NCBI GenBank assembly: GCA_036897485.1
Contig: JAYMTF010001617.1
Span: 1 to 22,243 of the forward strand
DNA length: 22,243 nt
Origin: Pelargonium nanum
Lineage: Eukaryota > Streptophyta > Magnoliopsida > Geraniales > Geraniaceae
Reading direction: 5' to 3'
A program made the position numbers and the translations under genes. The notes below the pieces were generated by a model that saw only the letters and a list, made by a program, of their open reading frames with translations, was not told where the DNA came from and did no database searches. Of this stretch, positions 9,835 to 22,243 are shown piece by piece (the stretch's first letter is position 1; each line of letters starts with the position of its first letter).

Positions 9835-11030
9835 GGAATCTTATGCGAAATTGATCAAATCGGAATGAATTTCCGATGCCTGCAGATTCGGATTCAGATT
9901 ACATGTGTTGTGTGATAAGGACCTAATACAATTCCCATTCTTCGGTGGTGAGGACAACAATGACAGCATCAGCATGTCTCGTGCATACAGGCCCAATATT
10001 TTCAATTGGCTTACGACAATCATAAAAAGGCCCATTAGAGTGGGCTTCGCTTCAGTTTCATTGTGCAGGCCTCAGTCCATTTAACAAGTGGACTATAATG
10101 TGGATCTCTAGGCACCGAACCATTTTGTACCTCAACGTCTCTTTTTCTTTTTCTTTTTTCTAAAGAGAAGGTTAAACCTACTGTTTCACTGAATTTTATC
10201 TAAATATTTGAAGTGCTCCAATTAGTGTTTACTTTATTTGTCATGTTGAGTCATGATCTTTTAATAAATTCAAGTGGTTACAACTAACTTATAAAATATA
10301 TAATTTATAAAATTAATAAAATTAAGACGACTAAAATTGATATAACTGCATTCAAAAAAATTGATATAACTGAAACACAATGAGTAGTTATATTGTCATG
10401 TTGAATTTCTTTTTCTCAGCACCAACATGCTTATAACTACAAATATAGGCAAAGATTAAAAAGTGATTACTTTATCAACATTGCATATGGGTTTGTGAAG
10501 TATGATGATACAACTTAAACATATGATTCAACTGCATACATTTGGAACCACTTGGTCTTAATTTCTTGCACTCAAGCAAAACTGTAAAATTGAATATTAT
10601 GAATATGCAAAGCTGTTGCTGATCCGCAACATCTTCATTTTGCCAATTTAGTTGTTGTTAGGGACTTAGGGTGATGATGTGCCATATTTGTTGACTCATC
10701 ACTCAAGATTATATGAATAGAGGATATGGCAAACACCATAAGTTGCCATATATATATAGCTTTGTATTGTGTCCTATTGCTTTTTCTAACTGGGATTTCG
10801 TAGCTTCTTTAAATTCATTTGGATATCCTTTTGAACCGCCATAATGTACTAAAATCCACCCAACTACGTTTTTATGGAAAATAAAACAAACAAACAAAGA
10901 GAGTAAAACTACATATACCGATCTTCTCTACTTTCGTTTTTATTTTACACACACATTTATTATAAAGTTGATAATATGGGTTAACACGTTACGTTGAAAT
11001 TTAAGTATGTAACAATTTTTTAAATTTAAA

Positions 11031-11839
11031 TAACATAATTAACACGTGCTAAAACTTTTTTATTTAAAAATAATGACCGAAAATAATAAGTTGAGTTTTA
11101 CTATACCCGTCTTGGCCCTGCTCCCCACTTACGTGTGTTCCGTACTTACCCCTCATTGTCAGGTCATTATTAATATATTTTGTTCAAAGCTAGACGGCTT
11201 ATAATAAACCTCATCCGCTGCTTGATTGCTTAGGTAAAAAAAATTATCGGCTGCTTGAAAAGAGTATTTGCTCTATTCCACGTTTGTAGTGGAATATTAG
11301 TCTCCTCGATTTTGGGCCAAATCGTCATTTGTTATCTTGATTTATCTTAACTTACGTGGACAAGATACTTAAGTTAAAACGACAATGTTTTGACACTTGA
11401 GTATTGAAGGTATTAGCAAAAGCAGCTGAGGACCTCAGCTGACAGCTATGTTAACCAAGCCTCGTCATTCACTTACATGGTAGCTGTGCTCTGCTACGTA
11501 AGAACATCAGATAGTCTCGCCTATTTCCTACACGTTAAGGCCCACTACATTACATCGTAACCGTCCATCACCACATCCACGCCCCACAATCTAAACAGAC
11601 ACTCTAATATCCTACGCCGCGAAGCAGGAAATCCCATAATCTCATGCTTTTCCTCAACCCGTTTCTAGTCCCAGAACGAGGTAATCGTGCGCGCTCGTGG
11701 TCATCAACGGTTCGATCTCAACAGATCGGACGGCAGAGATAAGAGGGTTCACGAGTTATAGCATAGAACCAGAATAAGATGGCGAGTTTTATGTGATATG
11801 TGACTTGTGATAATAGTTTAGTTTCTTAATTTCGTATTC
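11031..11839 (+). promoter_or_regulatory. Upstream region of the aspartic protease gene
   Basis: About 800 bases of upstream DNA with no coding frame. It holds a G-box CACGTG at 11043-11048 and an ACGTGG (ABRE-type core) at 11354-11359. It becomes less AT-rich towards 11500-11740. These elements suggest bZIP or bHLH input, but the link to this gene is inferred from position only. Confidence 0.4.
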
Positions 11840-11847
11840 TATATAAA
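11840..11847 (+). promoter_or_regulatory. TATA box of the aspartic protease gene
   Basis: TATATAAA is a near-consensus plant TATA box. It predicts transcription starting around 11875-11880, giving a pyrimidine-rich, ATG-free first leader exon that ends at the GT donor at 11956. Confidence 0.65.
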
Positions 11848-11955
11848 GTCACACTATTTTCATTTCTATATATTAAGGCTTTTTCTATATTTCTCTTCAC
11901 TCTTCACCACCACCTTTCTCAATTCCTTCTCTGCTAAATCTTCTGCTCTGTTTCG

Positions 11956-12614
11956 GTGAGTGTTTTTTCTTCTTCTTAAATTGTTGCTTTTTAGGATATT
12001 TTTCATAATTTGCATGAATGTTGATCAATGATCATGCTGTTTGGTTGATTTTTTTTGTAATCTTTCTTATTTTGCACTTAGAAATGTAGGTTTGAGATTG
12101 CTGTACTGTTGATTCCTTTTGCTTTGAATTGAAACTGTTTTTGTTTGCTCTGTGGTGAGGTTTCTGAAGTTCGTGGGGGTTTTAAGCTCTGTTTTCTATA
12201 GAAATTGCTAAAATAGGAATAAAATTGAAAAGAAGAGAGCTAAGACAAGTTTAAGTTTGTTAATTAGAGCTTTTAGTTGGCTCATTCAAATATTGTGTAT
12301 TATTAAAATGACTACTATTTTTATTTATCATAACGCTTTAATGAACCATTAGATGTATAGAGGACAATCATGTTAGTATTTTTATTTGGTTTCCACAATG
12401 CCTAAACAAAGAATTTTATCATTATATGCTATGAAAAATGCTTTGAGTATATTATATCTATGAGCTAACAATTTGATATTTGGTGCTGCGAGTCATTTAT
12501 TTTGTTTCAATTAATGATGTATTCTAAATTCTGGTTATTAACTTTGATATCATTTGTCAATTTCTGATATTTCTTGTTGAAACACGCATTGTTGATTCAA
12601 TTCTGCCCTTGTAG
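11956..12614 (+). other. 5' UTR intron of the aspartic protease gene
   Basis: The leader reads ...ctgtttcg and then a strong donor gtgagt at 11956. The acceptor ccttgtag ends at 12614, six bases before the start ATG. The 659-base intron is T-rich throughout, as plant introns are. Introns in this position are known in plant phytepsin-type genes and often raise expression; the second point is general knowledge, not shown here. Confidence 0.75.
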
Positions 12615-15888
<3,274 letters not shown>

Positions 15889-17600
15889 AGGTTTTACAAG
15901 CAAATCTTGTAATGAATATGAACATGAATACTAGCTATTTATTTACCTTACATTCCTATTTGCCTCTAGTGAAGGTGCTGGGTTTGTACATATAATTTAA
16001 GGTGCAATGTAAAAAATGCTTTAAATTGCTATATATATGTTGCCGTATCAGAAGTTGCAATGTCTTTTAATTACGAGGAACAAGAATTCATATACTACAA
16101 TAGGGCAGGCCTGAGAGTGATCAGAGGACATTACTCACATCATAAACAGTGTGGTAAAAAAAATGAATATGAATTGGCGAATTTAAGATGTACAGGACCT
16201 GCAAATACGGCCTTTATTTATTACTATAGTTGATTTTCAGGTCAGTAATAAAAATACAAATAAAAAACTTTAACACTCTTTTTTCAGCCTAATAAATTTG
16301 GTGGCCTCAGTCTACCAAAATTCTTCCACTTAATTAATTGCCTGAAATTACTTATTAAAGTTTTTTTACAATTATTGATACCAAACTAACACAGAGTTTG
16401 ACATCGTGTATATTTCACTGCAATTTATTGATACCATATTGGTCTTGTTTGTGAGCACAAAAACTTCTCTATCTTGCTTTTATGTGTTTGGTACAAAACT
16501 GAATCTCAATTCCTTCTTGTTTAAGCTAATAGATGTAATTTTGTCATAAAAAATGATAGAATTGGAGAAAATGGGTCCCAAGAGTTACATTGAAAGCAGC
16601 AACATGATCACAAATGAGAAAATAGGAAGTGCCAAATGGCAATGCATGAAATTGCAAGTGCAATGCATTGTAGGATTAAATAATAGTGATGCTATGCCTA
16701 CACAAGCAAAGCGTCAAAGCCACCCAAACCAAAAGGAAACCAGAAAAAAGATTCCTATTTAACCAACCAACTGTCATCATAGATAGAGCAAATATTGATG
16801 GATATATTGTTGCTTTTGGACGGTTTGGTGTGAGTAGGTAATGAAATACATATAGGGTTGGTTGTCATTTTAGGAGTGTTTATCAACGGCTTATTCATTA
16901 GTTGGTTTAAAAGGGTGTCTCAAACTCAAACCGTAGCTCACGAGTTGAACGTTATCATTGTATTTTTAAAGATGGTCCAAACGTTTTGATCTTTTTATAA
17001 TTGCCTTAATTTTAGAATTTGTAAAAGAAATGCTTACTTTTTGACACAAAGAAAGAATTTCATTAGTATTGTGTAAAACATACATTGTTAAAATTAGTAC
17101 TTATTATAGAGTTATGACCATTTATATCTAAATTAGATAAAAGATGATCGTTGAGATAACCGTAAAAGAAAAAAAAGAACATGTATAATGTCCACTACCG
17201 TTCACCCTACTAGCACACATATCATATTTATTTTGTAATAAGGTGCTGACATATAAAATTACAAACCGAAAACACTACTTTGGATTACGAATAATAATTT
17301 ATGGTGACGGGTTGGAAATAAATTTCTACTTATAAAGTGTTTAGTTAGCAGTGGTATGAGCCCAGAGGCATCACAACTCACAACCCAATAGGATAAGGAT
17401 CAAATAATTAATGGGTTTAGAGATATGGGTCAATTAGTAAAATAGGAACGCTTTACAAATACTATATATCCTTAAGTACAAAAATGATTGGTTACCCAAA
17501 TGTACAGGTTCATGGTTCCATCATTACTTCAACAAGTTACACACCTTTACTTTACATTATCCACATTAAACAACCTAATTAGCCTACCCTAATCCCATCC
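15889..17600. other. Intergenic region between the protease and kinase genes
   Basis: The first 150 bases probably form the protease 3' UTR (TTGTAA at 15908, aatgaa after it, and a poly-A-rich stretch near 16010). The rest is AT-rich with no credible gene. A 69-codon frame at 16553-16762 is Lys/Gln-rich and resembles no family I know. I see nothing else here. Confidence 0.55.
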
Positions 17601-17642
17601 CTAATCACTAATCTTTAATTCCATGTTCATTGCACCCAATAT

Positions 17643-17842
17643 TTCGAATCACGTGCCATGAACGTGCACAGTATCATACACTCATTCATTTAAGCAATCA
17701 CCGGCTAGGCGGCTATAGCTGTTTCGTCCACCCTCCTTCCGCCACGTGTCCAATTCCAGGTTTACGGCGGCCGCTCATTGGCTCATCCCTAAAATTTAAA
17801 TCTCACACAACTTGACATTAATGCCCCACCAAACCATATGCA
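17643..17842 (+). promoter_or_regulatory. Kinase promoter with two CACGTG elements
   Basis: CACGTG occurs at 17650-17655 (tcacgtgcc) and at 17743-17748 within gccacgtgtc, a strong ABRE/G-box context. ACGTG recurs at 17662-17666. A GC-rich cggcggccgc patch and an attgg (reversed CCAAT) follow at about 17766-17781. Paired ABREs, or an ABRE with a coupling element, are typical of ABA-induced genes, and Arabidopsis MAPKKK17/18 are ABA-induced, so the promoter fits the gene. Confidence 0.55.
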
Positions 17843-17844
17843 CA

Positions 17845-17852
17845 TATAAATA
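17845..17852 (+). promoter_or_regulatory. TATA box of the MAPKKK gene
   Basis: TATAAATA lies 64-71 bases before the start ATG at 17916. It predicts a transcription start near 17877-17882 and a short leader of about 35-40 bases containing a cac/cca-rich stretch and no other ATG. Confidence 0.6.
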
Positions 17853-17915
17853 CAATAACATTCTCAATTGGTCATAACAAAGCTTCCCAATTCTCAATCT
17901 CCACCACCATCACCA

Positions 17916-19316
17916 ATGAACTGGATCCGGGGACCAACTCTCGGCCGCGGCTCCTCCGCCGCCGTCACGCTGGCCACGGATGGCCTCTCGGGTGAGGTGT
18001 TTGCCGTCAAGTCCGCGGAGCTCTCGAGATCAGAGTTTCTACAAAGGGAACAAAAATTATTGTCCACATTGAAGTGTCCTCAAATAGTGGCGTACAAGGG
18101 GTGTGACACTTCATTAGAGAATGGTGAGTTGGTGTACAATTTGTTTATGGAGTGCGCGCCTGGCGGGTCGCTCGCCGATGTGATCCGCGGCGGAGGGCGG
18201 CTGGGTGAGGTGGCGGTTGGGGCTCACGCGCGGCAGATTCTGCTTGGGCTTGAGTACCTTCACTCTAGTGGCATTGTGCATTGTGACATCAAGGGTCAGA
18301 ACATTCTGGTGGCGGAGGGTGGGGTCAAGATCGCTGACTTTGGCTGCGCCAAGCGGGTAGTTTCCGATGCGGATTCGCCGATCGCCGGGACGCCGGTGTA
18401 CATGGCGCCGGAGGTGGCGCGTGGGGAGCAACAGGGCTTCGCTGCGGACATCTGGGCGCTTGGGTGTACCGTGATCGAGATGGCCACCGGGCGGGCTCCG
18501 TGGGCCGACGTTTCCGACCCGGTTTCCGCGCTATACCGAATCGGGTTTTCGGGTCAGGTCCCGGAGATCCCAACCTCGATGGGTTCTCAAGGTCGGGACT
18601 TTTTGGAGAAGTGTTTGATGAAAGTCCCCGCCGAGCGGTGGTCGGCGAAAGAGCTCCTGAAACACCCATTTGTGGCGGAGAAACCCGAATTTCATTTGAT
18701 AAATGGGTTTAATTCAGAAACGCCGACGGGTGTGCTGGATCAAGCTGGGTTGTGGGATTCGGTGGAGAGAAGTGAAACTCCGACCCAGTTGATGGATTCT
18801 CCGGCGGAAAGAATCCGGCGGCTGAGCGGCGGCGGCGCGGCGGATTGGGAATGGGATGAGAATTGGGTTAGGGTTAGAAGTAATGGCATGGATGAGGAGG
18901 TGGAAAAGTTAAAAATGGATGGGACAGAGAGAGTTGTTGAGGAAGAGACAAGTGAAGAAGACAAAAGTATATTTGTATTAATTGCAGGGAATGGGCATGG
19001 ATCGGTAAGGAGTAGTTGTGAGAGTAATGTTTTTGTTAGACGAAGAAGACAAGGGAATAAAGGCACATTTGTATTTGTTGCCTCCAAATGTACTAAACAA
19101 AACCTCACATGTACCAATCTAAATTTTTGTATGAATATTTATAAAAATCTTGGTTTCGTTGTGCAGTTTCATATTTTCGATCCTTTTTTTTCTTTCCAAA
19201 TACTAAATAATGGGATTTGTAAATATAAATGCAGCTGGCCCATTAAGCAAATGAGTGAGGAGTTGGCCCAAATTTTCGTACAAATTGATAATAAATACTT
19301 AACCCAAGCCCGTTGA
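17916..19316 (+). CDS. MAPKKK18: MEKK-like MAP kinase kinase kinase (MAPKKK17/18 type)
   Basis: A Ser/Thr kinase that would phosphorylate MAP2Ks at the top of a MAPK cascade. The first ATG after the TATA box gives the subfamily N-terminus MNWIRGPTLGRGS; the frame is open further upstream but has no other ATG. Kinase domain, residues about 4-252: glycine loop GRGSSAAV (10-17), Lys32 in AVK, alpha-C Glu45, catalytic loop HCDIKGQN (D124, K126, N129), DFG at 141-143, GTPVYMAPE at 158-166 and DIWALGC. HCD in place of HRD is a trait of this MAPKKK subclade. A Ser/Glu-rich tail follows. The gene is intronless and GC-rich across the domain. The 3' end is unsure: after about 19005 the frame enters AT-rich DNA but stays open to 19314-19316 (466 aa). 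A donor gtaagg at 19005 with an acceptor ending at 19234 would instead give 366 aa, nearer the roughly 340-370 aa of the Arabidopsis proteins. The MAPKKK17 and 18 types are not separable. Confidence 0.88.
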   Translation: MNWIRGPTLGRGSSAAVTLATDGLSGEVFAVKSAELSRSEFLQREQKLLSTLKCPQIVAYKGCDTSLENGELVYNLFMECAPGGSLADVIRGGGRLGEVAVGAHARQILLGLEYLHSSGIVHCDIKGQNILVAEGGVKIADFGCAKRVVSDADSPIAGTPVYMAPEVARGEQQGFAADIWALGCTVIEMATGRAPWADVSDPVSALYRIGFSGQVPEIPTSMGSQGRDFLEKCLMKVPAERWSAKELLKHPFVAEKPEFHLINGFNSETPTGVLDQAGLWDSVERSETPTQLMDSPAERIRRLSGGGAADWEWDENWVRVRSNGMDEEVEKLKMDGTERVVEEETSEEDKSIFVLIAGNGHGSVRSSCESNVFVRRRRQGNKGTFVFVASKCTKQNLTCTNLNFCMNIYKNLGFVVQFHIFDPFFSFQILNNGICKYKCSWPIKQMSEELAQIFVQIDNKYLTQAR

Positions 19317-19418
19317 ATGAGGCATTGCCAATGTTTTTAGTACTTTTTGGTCATTTTAAAATTCCAACACTATATAACTTTTAAAAAAAATAAAAAATCC
19401 AACACTATTTGAAGAAAA

Positions 19419-19463
19419 CATTGTTTGGTTGTTCATAAAAAAAAAAAAAACATTGTTTGGTTG
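19419..19463. repeat. Short direct repeat flanking a poly-A run
   Basis: The 13-mer cattgtttggttg occurs at 19419-19431 and again at 19451-19463, separated by ttcat and a run of about 15 A. A second small duplication, ccaacactat, lies just upstream (near 19363 and 19399). This looks like local replication slippage. Confidence 0.7.
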
Positions 19464-21967
19464 GATTTTCTTGATACAAAAGTACTTTTATCTGTTTCAA
19501 CCTACTTATTTACAAGTTAGCATACATACGATTTGAAAATCACTAAGAAGTAGATTATAAGTTTTGAGTAGTGTTATCAAACAAGCATTTAAAGTTAAGC
19601 TTAAAACTTCACTTATATATAAGGTACATATTAAAACCTTTATAGACTGTGTCTCTTATGTAATTTTTACTTAGTAAGATGCTAGAACAACTAGCACAAG
19701 TTGATATTATCAAAGGTATCAAATTAATACTTTCAATTGATCAAGTTCTATTAATATTTGTGTTCAAGTAATTAAGAGATCTTCAAACCAAATTTTTGCG
19801 TGTGTAAATTTTTTTTTAAACAAATAAGTTTTTGCTTGTAACATTAGAAAATATTTTGTTCAATTAGTTCCAAATATTAAGATCCCGAATGATAAAAATA
19901 GTAATCAAAAGAATAACAATCATGATTTAAATGTCTTTCTTATCAAAGTTATAAATATGACTTTTTTTATCAGCAATAAATATAAGTTTTTGGTAGAAAA
20001 TTAGAGATTTGGAAGAGAGAAAAGCAATGGTCCTTCCCCCATTTAGTTAATAGGGAGAGTCAGTTCAAGAGAACCAAATGCTACAAATAAGCAGCCATTA
20101 TGAGAATCAGCGGCAATTCAAATTTCAGGTTTAAAATGTCAAACTTAGATCTAACCCAAAATGGGTTTGAATTTGGGTTTTAGGTCGAGGATTACATGCA
20201 AAATGATCGGGCTCATGTGGACTTTCCCAACACAACTTACAATATGTGACTTGAACTTGTAAAATTTTGAGTTGTGTTTTAAGTGTCCGCGAATTCTGCT
20301 CCAAATTGTCGGTCCATGAAAAACAGATCCATCTTAACACAAGTTTGGCTTCTACTTTAGCCCAAATTCTACAAGAATCAATAACAAGGAATAATTATGG
20401 TATTCGCGATATCCATACGAGAAAAAGTGGGGTATTATTAAGTTAAAGGCTTTTACTTACTTGGGAAGGCACTAATACTACAAGCTTGCGAAGCATTTTT
20501 CTTTTAGAAGATCAACAGTGGTATTTTAAAATTAAAGGATATTTGTAGAAATATACTTGACTTTGGATTCAAGACAAAAATAGTCAATATGAACAAGAAT
20601 TCAGAAGATTTTATCAAATTATTAGGGGTTTGGATTTACTTAGGTCACCCATCCCCATTGCCCCCCACTCACCAAAGCCTGCAATGTTTGCATTATCTGC
20701 CGAAGGTTTAGGTACTGCAATTAACTGGATGCTCCAATATTAATATATCAAATCTGCATAACCTAATACCTAACAAATGCTTTGTAGACACAACTACTAC
20801 TATTTCTTTTGATTCTTAATTTGGGTTCTTAGTCATGAGTAACTTATCACTTTTTGCTATCCCATCATCCACTTTATCCCTCATCTATTTGTTTATGCAT
20901 CTCTCACTTATTGTTGTTGTTGTTTTTTTAAATTATCGAAGTGCCTTAAAATATAAGCCAAGTGGAACTGATCATTTGTGATCTTTGTCCTCTTCTTGTC
21001 TTGATCCAAAGAAAACAAGAATTAAGACATGAGCAACTCAAGAATGGTGTACCATTTTGTGGCTTCAAAGGAATATATAACAACATTTCATGATCATGTT
21101 TCTTGGCTTCGATATTCGAATATTGATCTGTCACTTTTGTGATTCAAACTGAACTTGGATTCTTTATCTTCTGGTCAAGGTGATGCATGAGAGAAAAAAG
21201 AATCAATTAATTGGGTGGTTCTTAGCTTGTTGAAAAAACAATAAAACCTATGCATGCAAATTGCCAAAATAAAATGCAGCTTAACTGTGAACATTTAAAC
21301 AACCATCTTCGGGGTAAGTGGTATAAGATGCTTGCTTTTGTTGAGGTCTCAGGAAAAGTTTTGCAAATCGTATAAACATGGGTCTCTTTCTCAAGCAAGC
21401 CAATTCGCTATCTCAAAAGTGTGTATCAACTTGCACAATACTTATTATTTACTCGCATTCTTTGTGTATAACATTTGTTTTTTCTGTGTACGGACGATTC
21501 AAGGCAAGCTATAATTGCCAGTCCATATCATACAAAAAAAAAACGAGAAATTAAAACAGTGATAGTGAAATGTTCGTCTTCATGCTGTCATCAATCAACA
21601 TGCTACTCTCATAGTCATTGGTTAATCCATTTTCTTAATGTATAAACTTGACTTCATGAGACTAATTACATTACTTGCCATGTTAATGTATCTGGTTCTG
21701 TTTCTTGCCACCTTTCTGTCCATGGCCTCTCTTATCTGGAAACACTGCTTTATAATATCACCGTCCATTTTATCCATTCCTTATCGTCCTTTTGCATTGT
21801 AAGGTCCAACGTAGATCACACACACATCCAATTTTATTATTCTCTCTGTCCAAAGCTGTGCATGAGAATGCTCTCTATCTATTTGCATTAAATATTTTGT
21901 TGAAATGCCATTTAAGAACCACCCAACAAATCTGGCAAGCTACCTTTATGGATCTCAGTTTTGGCTG

Positions 21968-21982
21968 ATGCATGCATGCATG
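21968..21982. repeat. (ATGC)n run, RY-type CATGCA motifs
   Basis: The run atgcatgcatgcatg contains overlapping CATGCATG motifs. RY motifs (CATGCA) bind B3 factors of the ABI3 class in seed promoters. With no gene identified beside it, this is noted only as a motif and simple repeat. Confidence 0.6.
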
Positions 21983-22243
21983 TCCAGTGAGCCCCACAAG
22001 CCACAACCAAGTGGGAATTTGGCTCATGCTCATTTCTATTACCAAAAATAAAAATAACCCAAACTCTGTTCCAGATTCTTGTTTCATTTTTCAGTAACTA
22101 ACATGCACTGAACACGAGATTAGCACAAAACAATTGAAAGGGCACAACTTTGCATACTCTACAATGAACAATTAATTATGTTCCAATACTTTTTTTTTAT
22201 ACAGAAAGGTGCCGAAATCCTATCTTGCAACGGCCTAAGGAAC

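Larger units (their letters stand above)
7122..11030. other. Intergenic region between the WRKY and protease genes
   Basis: About 3.9 kb without a recognised gene. The first 150 bases after the WRKY stop are T-rich and probably hold its 3' UTR and poly-A site. Further on are a bZIP-type palindrome TGACGTCA (7763-7770) with a TATA-like sequence (7792-7798) and a 64-codon frame (7800-7994), an island at 8160-9110, and a patch of short palindromes at 9719-9834. No conserved protein is visible in any frame, and the rest is AT-rich spacer. Confidence 0.55.
19317..22243. other. AT-rich intergenic region to the window end, no gene recognised
   Basis: No frame above about 70 codons and none with a recognisable protein. 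It starts with the presumed kinase 3' flank, including small direct repeats (19419-19431 and 19451-19463). An ATGC run (RY/CATGCA type) lies at 21968-21982. The last 40 bases follow a polypyrimidine tract and an ag, and could begin an exon of a further gene, but there is too little sequence to tell. Confidence 0.55.

Noticed and set aside
11705..11730. ggttcgatctc, similar to a tRNA B-box
   Set aside because: No A-box lies at the right distance and the flanks cannot form a cloverleaf.
16553..16762. 69-codon frame between the protease and kinase genes
   Set aside because: Its composition follows the AT-rich background, with no domain, no promoter and no recognisable similarity.
17868..17915. 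Upstream extension of the kinase reading frame
   Set aside because: The frame is open to 17868 but there begins with TTG, close to or before the predicted transcription start. The ATG at 17916 gives the conserved MNW start.
18114..18669. Antisense frames of 60-114 codons across the kinase gene
   Set aside because: They arise from the high GC content of the kinase exon; their Pro/Arg/Ser-rich products resemble nothing known.
22205..22243. Possible exon beginning after a polypyrimidine tract and ag at the right edge
   Set aside because: Only about 39 bases remain; one plus frame hits a stop and no family is recognisable on either strand.

Overview
This is nuclear DNA of a flowering plant, almost certainly a eudicot. 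The evidence is the AT-rich spacers, GT-AG introns and TATA boxes with short pyrimidine-rich leaders, and a plant-only gene set: a group IIb WRKY factor, a saposin-containing aspartic protease and a MAPKKK17/18-type kinase. The species cannot be fixed from the window; a rosid is plausible, no more.

Layout. Three protein genes lie on the + strand. (1) A WRKY6/31/42-type transcription factor at 5192-7121 has four exons and encodes 544 aa. (2) A phytepsin-type vacuolar aspartic protease has a promoter near 11840, a 5' UTR intron at 11956-12614 and 13 coding exons spanning 12621-15888, for 510 aa. (3) A MEKK-like kinase of the MAPKKK17/18 type has an apparently intronless, GC-rich reading frame at 17916-19316. 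Its kinase domain is clear, but its 3' end is uncertain. The rest is AT-rich intergenic sequence. It includes the terminus of a CACTA-type DNA transposon ending at base 60, a probable decayed LTR-like island around 3720-4260, an unexplained island around 8160-9110, and many short repeats. I found no credible tRNA or rRNA gene and no CRISPR array.

Functional reading. The three genes are not an operon; each has its own promoter. All belong to stress and senescence families: WRKY6-type factors act in senescence, defence and phosphate responses, phytepsins process vacuolar proteins, and MAPKKK17/18 act in ABA signalling. The kinase promoter carries two CACGTG elements, which fits ABA induction.

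Most interesting points. A WRKY next to a saposin-type aspartic protease matches two Arabidopsis segments (WRKY6/At1g62290 and WRKY42/At4g04460), which suggests an old conserved block. The WRKY gene lacks the V-type intron expected in the zinc finger of group IIb. Its intron 3 is 93 nt long and fully open in frame, so retention would insert 31 residues just before the WRKY domain. The kinase frame stays open through about 310 nt of AT-rich DNA that looks non-coding.
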